From positions 22,727,554-22,791,553 of the forward strand of contig JBBCBC010000024.1 of NCBI GenBank assembly GCA_037126765.1: 64,000 nt of DNA, written 5' to 3'. Positions 12,281 through 23,980 of this stretch are shown piece by piece (the first letter of the stretch is position 1; each line of letters starts with the position of its first letter). Source of the DNA: Stenogyne calaminthoides. Taxonomy: Eukaryota; Streptophyta; Magnoliopsida; Lamiales; Lamiaceae. Below the pieces are notes generated by a model, which was given only the letters and a program-made list of their open reading frames with translations, was not told the DNA's origin and ran no database searches. Made by a program: the position numbers and the translations under genes.

Positions 12281-13975
12281 TGTTGGGATATTTTAGTTTT
12301 GAATAATTATGCCAAAACATTATCAACTTGTGTTTTTGAAGTTAATCTACAGATAACAAGTTGAGGGGGAACGAGAGAACAAGTTGAGGGGGAACTCACG
12401 AAATCAGACGTAGATGATCGAGATCAAACGAGGTCACAGCGAGATTTAGTCGAGATCGAGATCGGATGAGTAAGATGAGTTCCGGAGTTAACCGATGAAA
12501 TTTGAGCAAAATTAGAAGAGAAGATAAGCTAAGCCGGTGATCGGAAGATCGATGATCCGGATGACGGATGATCGATCGAGATGATTCGAACGGACTCGAT
12601 CGATGATCGACGAACCGATCCGGGTGATCGAAGAGCGCATAAGCCGACGTAAAGAAACCACCGTAAGAACGTAATATATAGGCTGCGCATCAAGAGGAGC
12701 AGATGAGATCGACGAGATCGACGTGATCGAGATCGATATGAAGATGAGCGATGATCAAGATCGCACGGATTGAGATCGATGTGCTTAAACCGATATGCTA
12801 ACCTAATACGCTAACCTCGACGTACTAACTGGATGCGTATAAACCGATATGTCGACTGATGTTATATCGACCGATCATATTTCCATCGACGTCAAAGCAG
12901 AAGAAATCGATATCGGAAACCGTAAACCGCGATACCGATCGAAAGAAGCCATCGCAAGAGAAGTCACCGAAGTCATATTCACCGAGAATCGTAACGGCCG
13001 ATGATCGCTTAGCCTCGAAAAGCAGTGACCGAGGGTCGATGTCCGACCAGAAGAGTCGAACTCGCGAAACCTCGGTGTCGTGATGCCCGACGTATAAGTT
13101 TGAAGAGAAGTCCGCTGAATCAAGAATCATGAGTCCAAGGAAGCCTGAGTTTGAAGAAGCTGAGGATCAGACAATCCTGAAGAATATAGCCGTTAGATTC
13201 AGCTGACGTGGACCAATGAGAGGAAGACAACCAGCCTGGAAAAGCTGCAAAAAGCTACAGAATAGTATGGATTTGAATGTGACTCCTTCCAACGGTAACA
13301 TTCAAATCCACACTATAAATACAAGTTCTTCCCTCATTATCAAGTGTGGAAGTGGAAATGTGTGAAAAACACCATTGAAGCTACAGAGCCAAATCATCTA
13401 GCCTTTCCACCATAGAACACAGAGCAAGAAATACACGCATATATTCAAAAGTGTTCTACCCTAGATCTAAGCACAAATACAATATCCTAAGCTTAGAGAG
13501 ATTTTCCCAACCTTAGCATTGAGGCTAAACAAATGTAAGGGAAAATCTCAACCTAGTTGGAAACCAAACAAACCTTACCCAAATCAGTCGGTTAAGTTTG
13601 TAGGTGAGTGTGAACTCGGTAAACATCGAGCAATCCCGAAAGGGAGGGTAGGCAATCCCGTGAGGGTGATAAGTCCCGTTTGAGTGTGAACTCGGTAAAC
13701 ATCTGTTGGGTGTTGGACTAACACGTTAAACTAAGTCCAGTTGGTTAAGTTGGTGCCCCTGATGATAGGGAAGAGTGGATGTAGGAGTTGGACTCCGAAC
13801 CACTATAAAATCGTGTGTTCTTTACTGCTTTATGTTCTTATATTGTCATATGCATTCAGTTATAAGCAAAACAACACATGAGCTTAAAAAGAGAAAAATC
13901 TGTAATCACTCTGCCCTCACCCCTGTTTTAAGTTTGCTTCCGCACGCGCAAAATCGGTTTTAATTGGGACCAACA
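12281..13975 (+). repeat. Solo LTR (copia family C-like)
   Basis: 1695 bp starting TGTTGGGA and ending ACCAACA, flanked by identical AATAG at 12276-12280 and 13976-13980, with no internal region: a solo LTR left by LTR-LTR recombination. The 3' two-thirds matches the reverse complement of the LTRs at 37151-44477, including the TATA region near 13313 (CACTATAAATACAAG) and the repeated GAACTCGGTAAACATC segment at 13615-13705. Bases 12365-12800 instead match the internal region of that array (42200-42480, reversed) and are rich in GATCGAGATCG-like words where the other copies read GATCAGATC. Confidence 0.8.
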
Positions 13976-14453
13976 AATAGGATTAATGTTTTAAATTTAT
14001 AACAATATTAAATGTACTTTTATTTTTTTGTTATACCTGTTGCGTGTCTAATAGGATTAATGTTTTAATACAAAAATTAATGATTTGATAGTTTTTTATA
14101 CATAAAAAATTAAATATATATATATATATATCTTTAAAGGATATCTTAAATATGCCTTTAAAAAAAAAGGATATCTTAAATATTTTCTTTAATTACATTA
14201 AATTATATTAACTTTCTTTATCCATAATAACCATGACAACTACGAGTAACTCATATTTGAATATTTTACTACCTCTACAAATTAATTGAAAATTTTAATT
14301 TAATTTGCAGAGTATAAGATTTGTGAACAACACATAATTTACGTCTCTATGTACAATTATAGTTCAATTGACAGTACATATTAAAGCTTACTGACATTAT
14401 TCTAATTAATTGTTGAAATCTTTTTTATATTGAATTAATTGAATTCAATACAG

Positions 14454-14757
14454 GGAAATAAAATACAAGTCACAATCCAAAATTGTTTAATCAAGAAGAG
14501 GAAACTCGAAAAGAAGGCATTACACTTACATTCTCTCAAATTTTGGTATTAGTCTTAATAATGAGGATATATACAGATGACAAATCATAATTATAAACTC
14601 GACTTCCATTTCAAATCGATATTCATAGATGTTCGAGTTTGTATTGATGAAATCTAAATTTCAATTCATGAGTTTAGATGACATAAATGTACAGACTAAG
14701 GATAGAGCACAAAAATTAACAGGTTCTAATATACATACCTTCTTATTATTTATATCT
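14454..14757 (+). pseudogene. RPA-like exon 2 (Helitron), unit 2
   Basis: Counterpart of 10078-10388. A two-base insertion near 14570 and small indels around 14615-14630 break the frame. The same conserved NFG and YKLDFHF segments are readable in pieces. Confidence 0.45.
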
Positions 14758-14874
14758 TAAAATAATTTATTATTATATTAAGATATAATTTAGTGTATAT
14801 AATTAAGCTTTTTATTTACAGATATCATTGCATTCGTGGTAACAATTTATGATATCAAGACGATCTTGGAGACT

Positions 14875-16400
14875 TGACAAATGAGCATGAAACGTTATGT
14901 TCCACACTAACGATGAGCAAAGTGACGTGCTAGAGAAAATCCTTGAAGCTGTTTGGTTGGATAGGGGAGGAATATTTTTCTTATATGGTTATGGCGGAAC
15001 AGGCAAGACTTTCGTATGGTAAACACTTTCGGCAACCATATATAAGATCTCAAGGAAATATAGTCCTTAATGTCGCATCAAGTGGAATAACAACTCTACT
15101 GTTACCCGGAGGATGTACAACGCATTCAAGATTTGCTATACCAATTAATCTAAATGAGTCGTCCACCTGTCAAATAAGGCCCGGTACAGAATTGGCAGAA
15201 CTAATAATAATGGCAAAACTCATAATATGAGCTGAGACACTGATGACTAAAAAATTTGCATTTGAAGCTTTGGACAGAAGTCTCAAAGACATTGTTAGAT
15301 GTCCTGATGGGTCAATATCTGCTTTACCATTCGGGGAAAGACAAAATGTTACGGGGAGGAGATTTGGACAAATACTACCAGTAATACCAAAGGGAACAAG
15401 AGAAGATATAAATCCACTCAACAATTAATTCATCATATATGTGGGAACATTGCAAAGTATTGCGACTAACCAAGAACATGAGACTACAACATGGAAATAA
15501 CGATTCTCACACAACCCGGATGAGATCGAGGAATTTTCAAATTGGATTTTGAGAGTTGGTAACGGTGAGCTTGGAAGTAGCATGGACGGTTTTACCAAAA
15601 TTGAGATTCCCGAAGAAAATTTGATCTGCAATGCACCCGATCCTATTGTTGCCATAGTAAAGAGTATTTACCCTTCCATCACCAATAATTTCCGCAAGGA
15701 TAAGTACTTCGAGGATAAGGCAATACTTGCACCTACACATAAAGAAGTGGAATCCATTAATGAAAAAATATTGTCTATGATACCGGTGAAACAAGAGAAT
15801 ATCGAGCTCGGCGGTCTTTTGCAAATCAGTCTGATCGGGAGGTAAAGACGAATTGTTTTCCGTTGATTTCTTGAACTCCGTTAAATGTTTGGGAATCCCA
15901 AATCATCGTTTGATATTGAAGGAAGGTGTGCCTATAATGCTTCTCAGAAATATAGATTAAAAGTCGGGGTTATGCAATGGAACAAGATTAATTGTTACTA
16001 AGCTTGGAGATCAAAGGTCGGGGTTGTGCAATGGAGCGAGATTATTTGTTCTGAAGCTTGGAAATCATGTTTTTTAGAAGCACAAATTATTTCAGGAAGA
16101 AACATAAGCAGTAAGGTATACATCCCACGAATGACGTTGAGTAATTCAGATGAAACATTGACTGTTAAGTTTCTTAGGAGACAATTTTCATTTCTTTTGT
16201 GTTTTGCGATGACAATAAATAAAATCAAGGCCAATCGTTGTCGACCGTAGGAGTCTACCTTCCAAAGCCAGTTTTTACACACCGACCAGTTATATGCTGC
16301 AGTCTCCAAAGTCAAAAGTAAATGAGGATTGAAAATACTATGTCTCGTCTGAGTAAGGAAAATCATGCAAGCATACAACAAATGTGGTCTACAAAAGAAG
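14875..16400 (+). pseudogene. PIF1-like helicase, most complete copy
   Basis: Walker A is intact near 14985-15012 (GYGGTGKT). NVASSGI, PINLNESSTC, FEALDRSLKDI and QILPVIPKGTRED follow. Unlike unit 1, the C-terminal half is present: 15549-15845 encodes LGSSMDGFTKIEIP, YPSITNNF and AILAPTHKEVESINEKIL. 16100-16340 carries IPRMTLSNSD, RRQFSFLLCFAMTINK and QLYAAVSKVKS, corresponding to the late PIF1 helicase motifs. The Walker B Trp and Asp are altered (TGA, GCT near 15228). A short segment around 15975-16035 is duplicated (GGGGTTRTGCAATGGARCRAGATTA). Several frameshifts make it a pseudogene as written. Confidence 0.85.
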
Positions 16401-16652
16401 TTTTTTTTAAATTTGTAATTCAAACTCATTCCTTTTCACAGAAATATCATATTTTCTTTTCATAATATTTGACATAATAACTGTTCAAAAACTAATATTT
16501 AAAATAATCATTTCGTTCAACATCTTACAAATTCAATACATATTCAACAGTCACAATAAAAATATATTATTTAATCTTTTGAAATGCCATACCTTTACTA
16601 ATACATAAATATAAACATAAAAATATTTTTACCAATATCAATATTAATACAA

Positions 16653-16681
16653 ACCGCGTAGTACGCTGGTAGTATCATCTA

Positions 16682-16683
<2 letters not shown>
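16653..16683 (+). mobile_element. Helitron 3' terminus: hairpin plus CTAGT
   Basis: ACCGCGTA and TACGCTGGT can pair into a short GC-rich stem with one bulge, followed about nine bases later by CTAGT at 16679-16683, fitting the Helitron CTRRT rule. It lies ~280 bases after the helicase. The flank is an AT run, so the exact end is uncertain. Confidence 0.6.

Positions 16684-16724
<41 letters not shown>
16684..16724. repeat. (AT)n microsatellite
   Basis: About 20 AT units directly after the Helitron CTAGT end. Confidence 0.9.
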
Positions 16725-16728
<4 letters not shown>

Positions 16729-17057
16729 TACTAAAATATTCTACGTGTTATATTTAAAAATTATATAATTTTAACAAAAGCTTATATAAAATATTCTACA
16801 ATACATGCTTAAATTTAATATCTATACATAATATACACACACATTCTACAATACATGCTTAAATGAATTACAATCTATACGCACATATACATGTATATAT
16901 ACCTAAAATTGCAATTTACTAAAAGTACATAAAGTAACAGCTTGAAATCAGAAAACTAACTTAGAAATGCTCATGGTGAAGTGTAGAACAAAACTCCATG
17001 CGTATCAGTTTCAGCTGTCCTTTTAAATCAGAATTTAGCAAGGACTAGACGGGGGTT
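16725..17057. other. AT-rich intergenic DNA
   Basis: No gene seen. One 22-base segment containing TTCTACAATACATGCTTAAA is directly repeated at 16793-16814 and 16843-16864. Confidence 0.6.
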
Positions 17058-17353
17058 AGAGTAAAATTCACTTTTGGTCCCACAGAACATTGGACTTCAT
17101 GATTTTGGTCCCAATATTCATCATTTGGTCCTGTAAGAATTTTTTTATGCAATTTTAGTCATTTCGTTATGGAATCAGTTAAGTTCAACTGTATTTTTGG
17201 TCCTATGAAACGAAAAATGCAGCTGACATTAACGTAGAACATAACGGTGGGACCAATACTGTATGAAAAAAATATTTTGGGACCAAATTGTGGGTGTTGG
17301 GACCAAAATCGTGAAGTGTCGTGTCATGTGGGACCAAAAATGAATTTTACTCT
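17058..17353. mobile_element. MITE with ~50-bp terminal inverted repeats
   Basis: The ends AGAGTAAAATTCA and TGAATTTTACTCT are inverted copies, and pairing continues inward through the TTTGGTCCC / GGGACCAAA blocks for about 50 bases each side. 296 bp, no coding capacity. The target duplication is not clear (TTA left, TGA right), so the superfamily is undecided. Confidence 0.75.
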
Positions 17354-17379
17354 GAGGAGTTACTTAGCACTCGCCTTTC

Positions 17380-17618
17380 TTTTTTAAGCAATATGACTGC
17401 GTTTAGGCACCTGCAGAAAAGGCGAGAAAAAAACTCTCGTCATTGGTGAGGGTGTTTATAAACCCTTATCTTTTTATAAAAACCCTCGTCCGCCTCGCCT
17501 TCTCATTTCCATTCACGAATACTCTATAAAATTTAATCCATCGCCTTATGCTTGCTATTTACGAGTGTGAAATGTGGTTCTCACCCAGCCTTCGCCCATG
17601 ACCAATTTTTTTGTAGTG
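17380..17618 (-). mobile_element. CACTA-like element end
   Basis: Ends in TTTTTTTGTAGTG at 17606-17618, the complement of a CACTACAAAAAAA terminus. It is preceded by short inverted GAGGGTG...AAACCCT and AAACCCTCGTC motifs typical of subterminal repeats. The opposite end was not found, so this is a truncated copy or a small deletion derivative. Confidence 0.4.
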
Positions 17619-17929
17619 TACTCACTCAACCTATCACTATAGAGTTGCACACTTATGAGATCTGGGTTGCCCCTAACCCATATTTTTCACTCATGTGAAG
17701 CTTAGGAAACAAATCCTCCGTCTGTTTAGCCTATGAAAATGTGTGAAACTCTATTCATTTATCGCCTAATATCAAACACAATGTTAGTCCTGAAAAACCG
17801 AGTTAAAACCCGAAAAATTTCAATGGGAGGTGACAAAAAATATTTTGCGCATCTTGTTTTGTACACTTCATCTTATGAAAGATCTGATTAGTTTTATGAA
17901 ATCAGACTCGTCTTATGTGTTATATATGC
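17619..17929. other. Intergenic, unassigned
   Basis: No coding or repeat signal I can name. A stretch near 17750-17825 shows no similarity to other parts of the window. Confidence 0.4.
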
Positions 17930-18998
17930 AAATTTGCTAAAGTATGTATGACAATTAATATGAAAACAAACAAGAACACAAGTATTTTTATAATGGTTCG
18001 AAGACCCAGCTTCTATATCCACTCTTCTCTTCATGGGGTACTTCCTTAATCAAAGGAGTTTTGGTTTAAATTGTAAGGAACACTATCAATTGGGTCTCTT
18101 TGTGAGATCAGTTCACTAGTCTTTTATAGAGTTCTAGCACTCTGTCGAATATCCATCTGTCATCTAGTTTCCTCAACTAAACTTCTGGACTTGCTTACAA
18201 ATTTTCTATCGATTTTAAAGAAAGTAGTTTGATTTTGGTTTCCAACTAGTTGAGATTTTTCTCTTTAAGCTAAGGTTAGAAAAATCTCCCTAAGCTTAAG
18301 ATATGAAAATTATGCTTAGATATAGTGTAGAACACTCTTTGATATATTTGAATATCTCATGCCTTGTGTTCTTCAATGGAGATACTTGAAGATTTTACTT
18401 TCTTGTTCACTTGATGACCTTCTCCATGAAGATAGTGAAATATACTTATAGTGTAGATTTAAATTCAAATCTATACTAATAATCTTTCAGCTTTTATTTA
18501 TTCTATTTGCATTGTTGCATACAACTTTACGCCAAAACCATACACGGGTTGTCAACTTCTCATTGGTCCACTTTTTTGTGTGTCTAACAGATCTTTCAGC
18601 CTTATCTTATCATACCAGATGCATCTTATCTTGACCAGCCTCGTCTTATCATCAGCTGCTCAGCTTCTCAAATTAGCTGGCTTCTTATCTTAGCTTCTTA
18701 GGTCAGCTGGCTTCTTCTCAGATCAGTTGGCTTCATATCTCAGCTTCTCAGATCAGTTGGATTCTTCTCAGATCAGCTGGCTTCTTCTCAAATCAGCTGG
18801 CTTCTTCTCTCAGCTTCATCCGCATCATCTTATTAGCAGCCCCATCTTACCGTCAGCCCCGTTTTATCAGACAAGTTTCCCCTCAACTTGTTACATGTAA
18901 AGATAAAACTAAGTTTAGAAACACAAGCTTTCTATACAACTTAGCTTGTCCTATTATAAGATATTTTGGCATAATAATCAAAACTATAAATATTCTAA
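17930..18998 (-). repeat. Old LTR remnant, minus strand (family C relative)
   Basis: Collinear with the family C LTR: ATGACAA..., then TGGTTCGAAGACCCAGCTTC, the CCTAAGCTTA segment, a TATA region near 18450, and an end near 18960 matching the start of the solo LTR in reverse (TATGCCAAAA, then CAAGTTGAGGGG). Between 18600 and 18830 it holds about eight irregular repeats built on CAGCTGGCTTCTTCTCAGAT. Divergent, with no clean ends. Confidence 0.6.
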
Positions 18999-19009
18999 TA
19001 CACAATACT

Positions 19010-19351
19010 TCATATCCCTATAGTTTTTATGGGGTTAAAACACTGACTGCAGAAAAAGCTGTCACAACTAACATAATCCGATTCAATCCAAAGATTACTC
19101 CATCCTCGTGAAGTCGCAAGCCGAATAAAAAGAAGACCTGCCATCAATCCCTCCTCGAATGGAAGTAGCCCAATAATAGGCCGTGTAGGTCCGGAACGAG
19201 TTATGTAGAAAATAATGTTTGGAGGGGATTGGTGAATAGATTTTCTCAAATTCTTTTTGTGAGCTTGTTTGAGGGCAGCTGACTTGTTAAGATCAACCTC
19301 AAATAAAGTTGTGTGTTCAGAGTGAAATCTGCTAAGACTGATAACTAGCAT
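19010..19351 (-). pseudogene. RNase H-like fragment of a retroelement (RVT_3 type)
   Basis: A 113-residue open frame whose C-terminal half reads EEGLMAGLLFIRLATSRGWS and then NLWIESDY. This matches the helix and strand around the second acidic residues of the plant RVT_3 RNase H-like family (A/E...GL..A...G...LWVESDS). It sits between two minus-strand LTR remnants. Whether it came with them or from a LINE is unresolved; copia elements do not normally encode this form. No start or domain beginning is recognisable, so it is a fragment. Confidence 0.4.
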
Positions 19352-19359
19352 ACTGATTT

Positions 19360-19900
19360 CTTAAGCCAACTGACTAGTTGGACGACTATCAAAATAAGCT
19401 GACCGCGGAAAGCTTGAGATAACTCGTATGATGAAAACCTTTAATTAAAACAATCTCAACTTTTAAAGGTCAGATGACTTGATGTGCAGCTGATCACATG
19501 AGATTAGTGTATGCTTGTTTTATAAATAATGAATGTATTAGAGACAAAGCTCCTTCGTCCACTCTTCCCTTCGGCGAGGTAATTGTTTTGATCACATGAG
19601 TCTTGATTTAAAGTGTCAAGGGATACTCAGTCACTCTTCCCTCTGTGGGATTCGACTATTTGTATTTTATCAAGTTCAGCCCTCTCTAGAAAAATATATC
19701 AGCTAGTTTTTCTCTTCACTACCTTTCTTGATTGCTCAAACTTCCTAACTTTCGAAGTAGGGTTTGATAAGATTCCAACTATGAGAGAGATCTCTTACAA
19801 GTGTTAGCCTTAAAGCTGGGATGAGAAGATCTCTTCTAAGCTAGGATCGGCTGAGAATATATACTAAACTTGATTTGGCTTTCTTGGACTTTTTTTGAAT
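19360..19900 (-). repeat. Second old LTR remnant, minus strand
   Basis: Shares the landmarks of family C LTRs in order (CAAAGCTCCTTCGTCCACTC, TTCCCTCTGTGGGATTC, the AAGATCTCTTCTAAGCTAGG segment), without clean ends. More divergent than the remnant at 17930-18998. Confidence 0.4.
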
Positions 19901-20034
19901 TTTCGTAACCTTACTTTAAAGGTCTTCATCCGTATTTATAAATGGATTTGAAAATTAGCCTTAAAGGACTTCTTTTGAATTTTCGTAACCTCCGACAGTT
20001 AATGACGTCATAGTCATCGCAAAGTTAGCGAGGG

Positions 20035-20278
20035 TTTTAGCGAGTTTTTTCCTAACCCGGATCCGGGTCAATTTGAGACGATTCAAACCGTCGCTAAACG
20101 TCGATGATTTATAACCATCGCAGCTTTTTGCGACGGTTATTAAAAACCGTCGCTAAATTTAGCGACGCCCGTTTTAACGACGATTTTTCAACTTTCATCA
20201 AAACCGTCGCTAAAGAGATTAGTGACGATTTTTTTTCCGTCGCTAAAACCATTGGTAAACCTCGTCTTTTTTGTAATG
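20035..20278 (-). mobile_element. CACTA-like subterminal region and end
   Basis: Repeated GTCGCTAAA and TTTAGCGAC words in both orientations (about six between 20085 and 20250) are the kind of subterminal repeat found in plant CACTA elements. It ends with TTTTTTGTAATG at 20267-20278, one base from the usual complement of CATTACAAAAAA/CACTACAAAAAA. The other end and any transposase are absent. ORFs here only reflect the inverted repeats. Confidence 0.5.
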
Positions 20279-20382
20279 CTTCTAGACGACCTTTAATCAA
20301 TTGATGTCTATTGTTTTCATTCTAGCTGCAAGACGACTTTTTATGGGGAAATTTCTAAAGTACAAAGTGGGAGAGCAAAAAG

Positions 20383-21430
20383 CTCTAAGGTAAAAAAAAA
20401 AAAAAAAAAAGTGACTCATAGATACAAAAAAATAGTCAAAAAATCTAAATTACCCTTCAATCCCATTTTCCCCCCATTTTCGGTCCCACCTGCCTGCAAC
20501 CATTTCCCCCCTTTTTCTGCAAGAGTTGACCGCCCCTCCCCATATTCCTTAATTTAAAAAAATTGTGGACCCCACCCCAAATCAAAAAGCGTTTTCTTAT
20601 CTCATGTAAGAGAAAAGAGTTCCCAACCACCCATCTTTCGGTCCACACAAAAAATGAGGTCCCCACCACCCCTTTATTGAAATCCTATATGCACTCCCCA
20701 CCATTTCAGTCCAAATTCCCTAGTCAAATGGACCCACCACACCAAATAGTGTCATTTCGGCAATTTTGGAGTGTATTTTTTTGGAGTGTATTTTGGAGTG
20801 TATTTTGTATTTTGATTAATTTTGGAGTGTATTTTTTAAAAAAAAAATTGTACTTTAGAGTGCATTTTTATTTTTCAAATTGTATTTTGAATCAGGCCTA
20901 AAAGTGCATATTAAATAATTTTCAGAAGTGCATATTAATTAATTTTTCAGAAAATAATTTCTGCACCGCTGAGCCAATTTGGAGTGCATTTTTTTTAATT
21001 GTATTTTGATCAATTTTGAAGTACATTTTAAAAAAAAAAATTATATTTTAGGACAATTTTGGAGTGCATTTTTTTTTAAAAAAAAACTGTATTTTGAAGT
21101 GCATTTTTAAAAAAAAATTGTATTTCGATCAATTTTGGAATGCATTTTTTAAAAAAAATTGTATTTTGATCAATTTTGGAGTGCATTTTTTTAAAAAAAA
21201 AATTATATTTTGATCAATTTTGGAGTACATTTTTTTTTTAAAATTATATTTTGATCAATTTTGAAATGCATTTTTTTAAAGGCAAAGTTGTAATAAAAAT
21301 TTAAAATAAGAGTAAAATAGACTCATTTTGTACCTTAGAGTCACTACTAAAAAAATTTTGTACCTTAGAGTCACTACTAAAAAAATTTGTACCTTAAAGT
21401 CACATGACTCTATTTTTTGTACCTTAGAGT
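20383..21430. mobile_element. Candidate TIR element with internal minisatellite
   Basis: The left end CTCTAAGGTA at 20383 and right end TACCTTAGAG at 21419-21429 are inverted copies, and the same terminal word bounds a compact MITE at 61577-61723. The right side carries three to four copies of a ~30-base unit containing TTGTACCTTAGAGTCACTAC (21330-21430). The left side has a poly-A run at 20392-20410. No protein recognised. Confidence 0.45.
20745..21270. repeat. Minisatellite, ~40-bp unit
   Basis: About twelve irregular copies built on TTTTGATCAATTTTGGAGTG, then CATTTTTT and a variable A-run, TTGTATTTTGATC. Copies vary in the length of the A and T runs, which suggests slippage. Confidence 0.75.
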
Positions 21431-21439
21431 CATTATCTC

Positions 21440-22524
21440 ACTTTTTATTGCACTAGCTACTAATCATCTTCTCTTAAATGACTAAGACTCATACATCTAT
21501 TACCAAATTAAGTAAACCCAACCCTAATCGCAATACAAAATTCAATAATAGGGGCTAATAGGAACAATCACTCAATTGAATCAAACAAAGCACAACAATA
21601 TGAATACATAATATAAATTACTTAGGCATAATCAAGCAATTAATTTACAAACCTATCAATGTCTCCCATAAATTCAACATCCAAAAAAATAAGAGGTTAG
21701 CTTATTTTTCTAAGATGGTAACCCATGGCAAAAATGAGAGAGAGACAAACCCATAAACAAAAAATAGCAAAACCATTAAATAAATGAAAGGTATCACCTC
21801 TTGAAGTTGAAATAGTTATAAAACTCATGTAAACTTGTGAAATCATCCTCAATCCTTACTTCAAAATGTAAATACAACTAAAATATATTCTAAACTATGA
21901 ATCTTTAAGGATTCTATGGTGGTAAAATGGAAAAAAAAAAGAAGAGCTAAAATGTTACTTGTGAAACTGAATTGCATCACTAGGTATGACTTGGTATAAA
22001 ATGGGTGGAGACGCTAAAGTGTCACTAGGTATCACTTGGTATGACTTGGTATCAAATGGGTTGGTTGAGTTACACTCCTCTCTAAAAAAACTAAAAAAAA
22101 AATAAAATCTATGAAGGTGATCTCAACTTGATACGGCCAATCAAGTGGAGTGACAAGGCCGGCCAGGTCACCTTCGGTTTTCAGTACTCTTTCTTGTTTT
22201 TTCTTCATATCTTAGGCTCTCGAACCCGATTATTTCGATATTTTTTGCGTTGTAACCCTTTCTTCAAGCTCATTCTCCTTGTTCGATGTTGAATACACCC
22301 CAAAATAATCTTGTTCTTTATGGAATCCTTTGAAACGACTTGATTATCCAACTCTTGATCATCTCATTTTTTTTATTTTGTATCGAAATTCTTTGTTTTT
22401 TTTTTAAATGTCTTACAACTTTACTTAACTTTCACACCAAATAGGTAAGTAGCACAATTTATATATAACCAAACTTAGATCTCATCAAAAAATGAATCAT
22501 GTAAATAGAGCAAGCTAACCTCTA
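21440..22524. other. Intergenic AT-rich DNA
   Basis: No gene found. Near 21980-22060 a short local repeat built on GTGTCACTAGGTATGACTTG is present. The stretch 22100-22350 is less AT-rich but has no open frame I can recognise. Confidence 0.5.
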
Positions 22525-23941
22525 AGCATGTACTGCATACATCTCATCATCCAAGTAATATAACAAACAATGCTACATCATTTTGTTACAAAAGATTCCT
22601 TTGGTGCTCGTCGGATATATGGAATGGAAAACACAACATTGAATTTCTCCTCACAACACTCTCTCTTTATATATAAGTGTAAGCAATAGTGAGTTTTCTG
22701 ATCACAACACTTAATGAGAATTCCATTTTCTTTATATATATATATATATATATATTTATAAAATCTAATAATTTCTTCATAAACATGTCTAGGATTAATC
22801 CTAGTGCCGAACCATTTGCTCGAAGAATCGTTGTACCTTGATGAAATGATGCAGATGAAAGCGGGAGATCCCTATTCTTCATCTTCACTAATTATTTTCC
22901 ACTAAGACAAGAAATACTCAACTATTTTACCACGTAATTTAATGGATATGTATATACCACACACATATATCGTGCGCATATGAAGCTTAATTGTTGGCAT
23001 TCGGTGGACATATCATAATCGCACAACTTTTACTCTGTAAAGAGTCAAATAATTTCAGAAATTCATAAAAACTCAACACCAAGTTTTATGTCAATACTTA
23101 TAAAATAAAACATGAAGGAAATAATTAATATTAGTTATTTCAAATATATCGTGTATATATCAGATCGTTCAGACCAAATAACGTGCACTGCATGTATATG
23201 CACAAGCGAAATAATAAAAGACCATAATTTGGTAAAATAACATTCACATCCATAGATTTTTTGAGAAAGATAATGTTGGACAGAGAGATTGCAAGTGTAT
23301 GGATAATGAGGAAACCTATCTGTCTCAATAACTACATCCATCTTACAACCTCCCTATCCAACATTATACTTCTTGGAAAACCTGGTGATGTAATGTTATT
23401 TTACCAAATTCTGATCTTCTATTATATCGTTGGTGCATGAATACATGGTGCACATTATTTTGTTTTTACAATATGTTATACACATTATATCGAAAATAAT
23501 TAATATCAGTTGTTTCTATCTTGTTTGATTTTATAATTATTTAGATAAAACTTGGTTTTTGAGTTTATACGGATTTATGGATAAATTACTTGACTCTTAC
23601 AACATAAAAATTTTATACTTAAGATATCTCCGTAGAATTAATACCAACAATAAAACTTCATACACACACAATATATGTGTGTATACATGTCCATTAAACT
23701 AACTGATACAATGGTTGAGTATTTCTTCTCTTTTAAGTAGGAAATCACTAGTAAATGTGAAAAATATGGAACTCTCTTTCATCTGCCTCATTTTGTTAGG
23801 GTATAACAATTCTTCGAACAAATGACTCATCAATAGGGTTAAGCCTAGATATGTTGATGGAGGGATTTTAGACTCTTTTTAATATTAAAAAAATGATATT
23901 ATCATTCAACGTTGTGATGAGAAAACTCAATGTTGCTTACA

Positions 23942-23980
<39 letters not shown>

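Larger units (their letters stand above)
11133..15510 (+). repeat. Helitron tandem unit 2
   Basis: Repeats unit 1 from the same breakpoint. Without the solo LTR (1695 bp plus 5-bp TSD) it is about 2678 bp. It is closely similar to unit 1 outside the nested insertions. Unlike unit 1, its helicase continues past 15510 into the C-terminal half. Confidence 0.7.
1..16683 (+). mobile_element. Degenerate tandem Helitron locus with nested insertions
   Basis: On the plus strand this stretch holds RPA-like exon pieces followed by PIF1-type helicase, the accessory gene content of plant Helitrons. The block from the helicase fragment through spacer, RPA exons and helicase N-terminus occurs twice, with a third partial copy at the left edge. 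It ends at 16653-16683 with a short hairpin and CTAGT, as Helitrons do. A copia element, a Mutator-like element and a solo LTR lie inside with recognisable target duplications. No Rep (HUH nickase) domain and no 5' TC end were seen, so the element is incomplete or starts outside the window. Confidence 0.75.

Noticed and set aside
20104..20304. Overlapping ORFs on both strands
   Set aside because: They come from inverted TTTAGCGAC/GTCGCTAAA repeats of a CACTA-like end.
22667..22888. Small ORF in the left arm of the inverted repeat
   Set aside because: The paired arm does not keep the frame and the end runs into an AT microsatellite, so coding function is unlikely.
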